Of a DNA stretch of 64,000 nt, positions 63,003 through 64,000 are shown piece by piece. The notes below the pieces were generated by a model. It made no database searches, was not told where the DNA came from, and saw nothing but the letters and a program-made list of their open reading frames with translations. Both the position numbers and the translations under genes were made by a program. Position 1 is the stretch's first letter. Each line of letters opens with the position of its first letter. Origin of the DNA: Ciona intestinalis (lineage: Eukaryota > Chordata > Ascidiacea > Phlebobranchia > Cionidae); contig NC_020176.2 in assembly GCF_000224145.3 (NCBI RefSeq), forward strand, positions 45,400-109,399. The letters are read 5' to 3'.

Positions 63003-63105
63003 AACCTGTATCGTTANACACGAGTGTTCTGTTTCATACACCTCGCGTGNCCGCTTTTAAGAGTTTATATATGTAACTTATAGAATATAGATGGTTGTTT
63101 ATTAC

Positions 63106-63991
63106 CTGTAAACCGTTGACAACGCAGTTAATATACATCATCACAATGGAGGCGGTTAAGTTTTCAACACCTGTCGAATGCATTAAGATGTTAGCAATAT
63201 GTTGAACAACCTTTAACCTTAATGTGCTGATGTAATTAAGCGGCAAACATCGGGATATTAATTCTTATGCATAATGCAAACGCTATATATTAGGTTGGGT
63301 AAAATGGGACATGTTTTCATTTGGTAGTAAGCAAAGAATGTTTACGTATTATATAACCGTTTCCTCACCATTCTAAACGAGCGTTGTTGGAAACACGCTT
63401 AGAAAATGTGGGATATAGTTTGTTAATGGCGTCATCTTACGCCATAATACTATATTAACAATAAAGGTGTTAAAATATTTGCACCTGTGAAAAATCCCAG
63501 CACCCATGATATTCCCAACACCGGAAGCAACGTCACTAGCGCTTTTATTGCCGAAGAAATATACTTGATTGACGTTTGAGCTGCTTCTCGACTTTTCTGT
63601 GGTTGAAGTTGTTGCGATTGAGCTTTCAGCTTCCCAAGTGTTAGCATTACTTTGAGCGCCACTATGACATTGACGCCTAAGCAGAAAGCCACAGGCCCTA
63701 TAACCGTACCAATGTACAACGATGTTGTTGGGTTTAACCAACAGATGTCATATTTACGGACAGTTGTGTTTGTTCCATTTTTGGTCGCTTCTTTATAAAG
63801 GTAGCACGGGTGCATGTAATCCCCTGTCGAAAAGCCAACTCCGGCCGACGTCCCAACGATAATAGCGGGCGCTACCCACCCAATGAACAAATATATAGCG
63901 TTTCTATTGTCGGCATCGAGATTCCCATACGCGATGACGTTTGATGACGTTTTGGTGTGAAGTCGCAAAACTTCGGTCATCATCCACGAGG
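63106..63991 (-). CDS. Adhesion-type GPCR, TM3-TM7, copy 2 (intact frame, partial)
   Basis: Exons 63991-63485 (507 bp, same length as copy 1) and 63170-63106. The frame is open, with NAIYLFIGWVAP where copy 1 has a stop. The last coding exon falls in the gap, and the 5' part lies beyond the window. The surrounding intron differs from copy 1 by a 13-bp insertion near 63438 and scattered single bases. The reason for calling it family B2 is the same as for copy 1. Confidence 0.75.
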
Positions 63992-64000
63992 CTGTGACGT

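Noticed and set aside
62222..63076. Open frames of 258-290 codons
   Set aside because: They consist almost entirely of undetermined bases in the gap.

Overview
The window looks like nuclear DNA of a solitary tunicate, most probably Ciona (inference). The genes are compact and multi-exon with GT-AG introns. The intergenic DNA is AT-rich and full of short repeats. The eight protein-coding loci recognised here are animal families: ERG-type potassium channel, ZIP transporter, adhesion GPCR, sushi/vWA and LRR proteins, and an IRF-type domain. There are N gaps at 36616-36665, 56771-56820 and 62278-63002. Two of them are flanked by near-identical sequence, so parts of this assembly are probably unmerged haplotypes.

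Layout. 1-1519: start of a RUN-domain gene on the minus strand, followed by repeat-rich DNA. 5422-9205 (-): a secreted leucine-rich-repeat protein in 8 exons. 10437-16452 (+): a secreted protein with one three-finger (Ly6/uPAR) domain, four sushi domains and a vWA domain whose MIDAS exon is missing. 17050-18590: an exon-like open frame and a tandemly duplicated block with splice-like borders. 20483-27162 (+): a 13-exon gene encoding a protein kinase, an IRE1/RNase L-type KEN ribonuclease domain, a lysine-rich linker and a C-terminal domain that reads as an IRF-association domain. This is the most striking item in the window. 28501-30520 (-): two paralogous small single-pass membrane proteins. 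32252-40297 (-): a 13-exon, 624-residue charged protein I do not recognise; one of its introns holds a hairpin-forming satellite. 43187-44412 (+): a ZIP (SLC39) transporter. 44651-59468 (-): a nearly complete ERG-type KCNH potassium channel gene, tail-to-tail with the ZIP gene. 61031 to the end (-): the 3' part of an adhesion-GPCR gene, present twice around the large gap.

The rest is transposon debris: mariner-like, hAT-like, Harbinger-like and TTAA-type elements (several with visible target-site duplications), an abundant roughly 100-bp repeat family, tRNA-like SINE fragments and several tandem repeats. The palindrome TGACGTCA is very frequent, most of all between 41 and 56 kb.

Gene models were assembled by hand from reading frame, splice sites and intron phase. 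No alignment or database search was run. Family names rest on recognised motifs.
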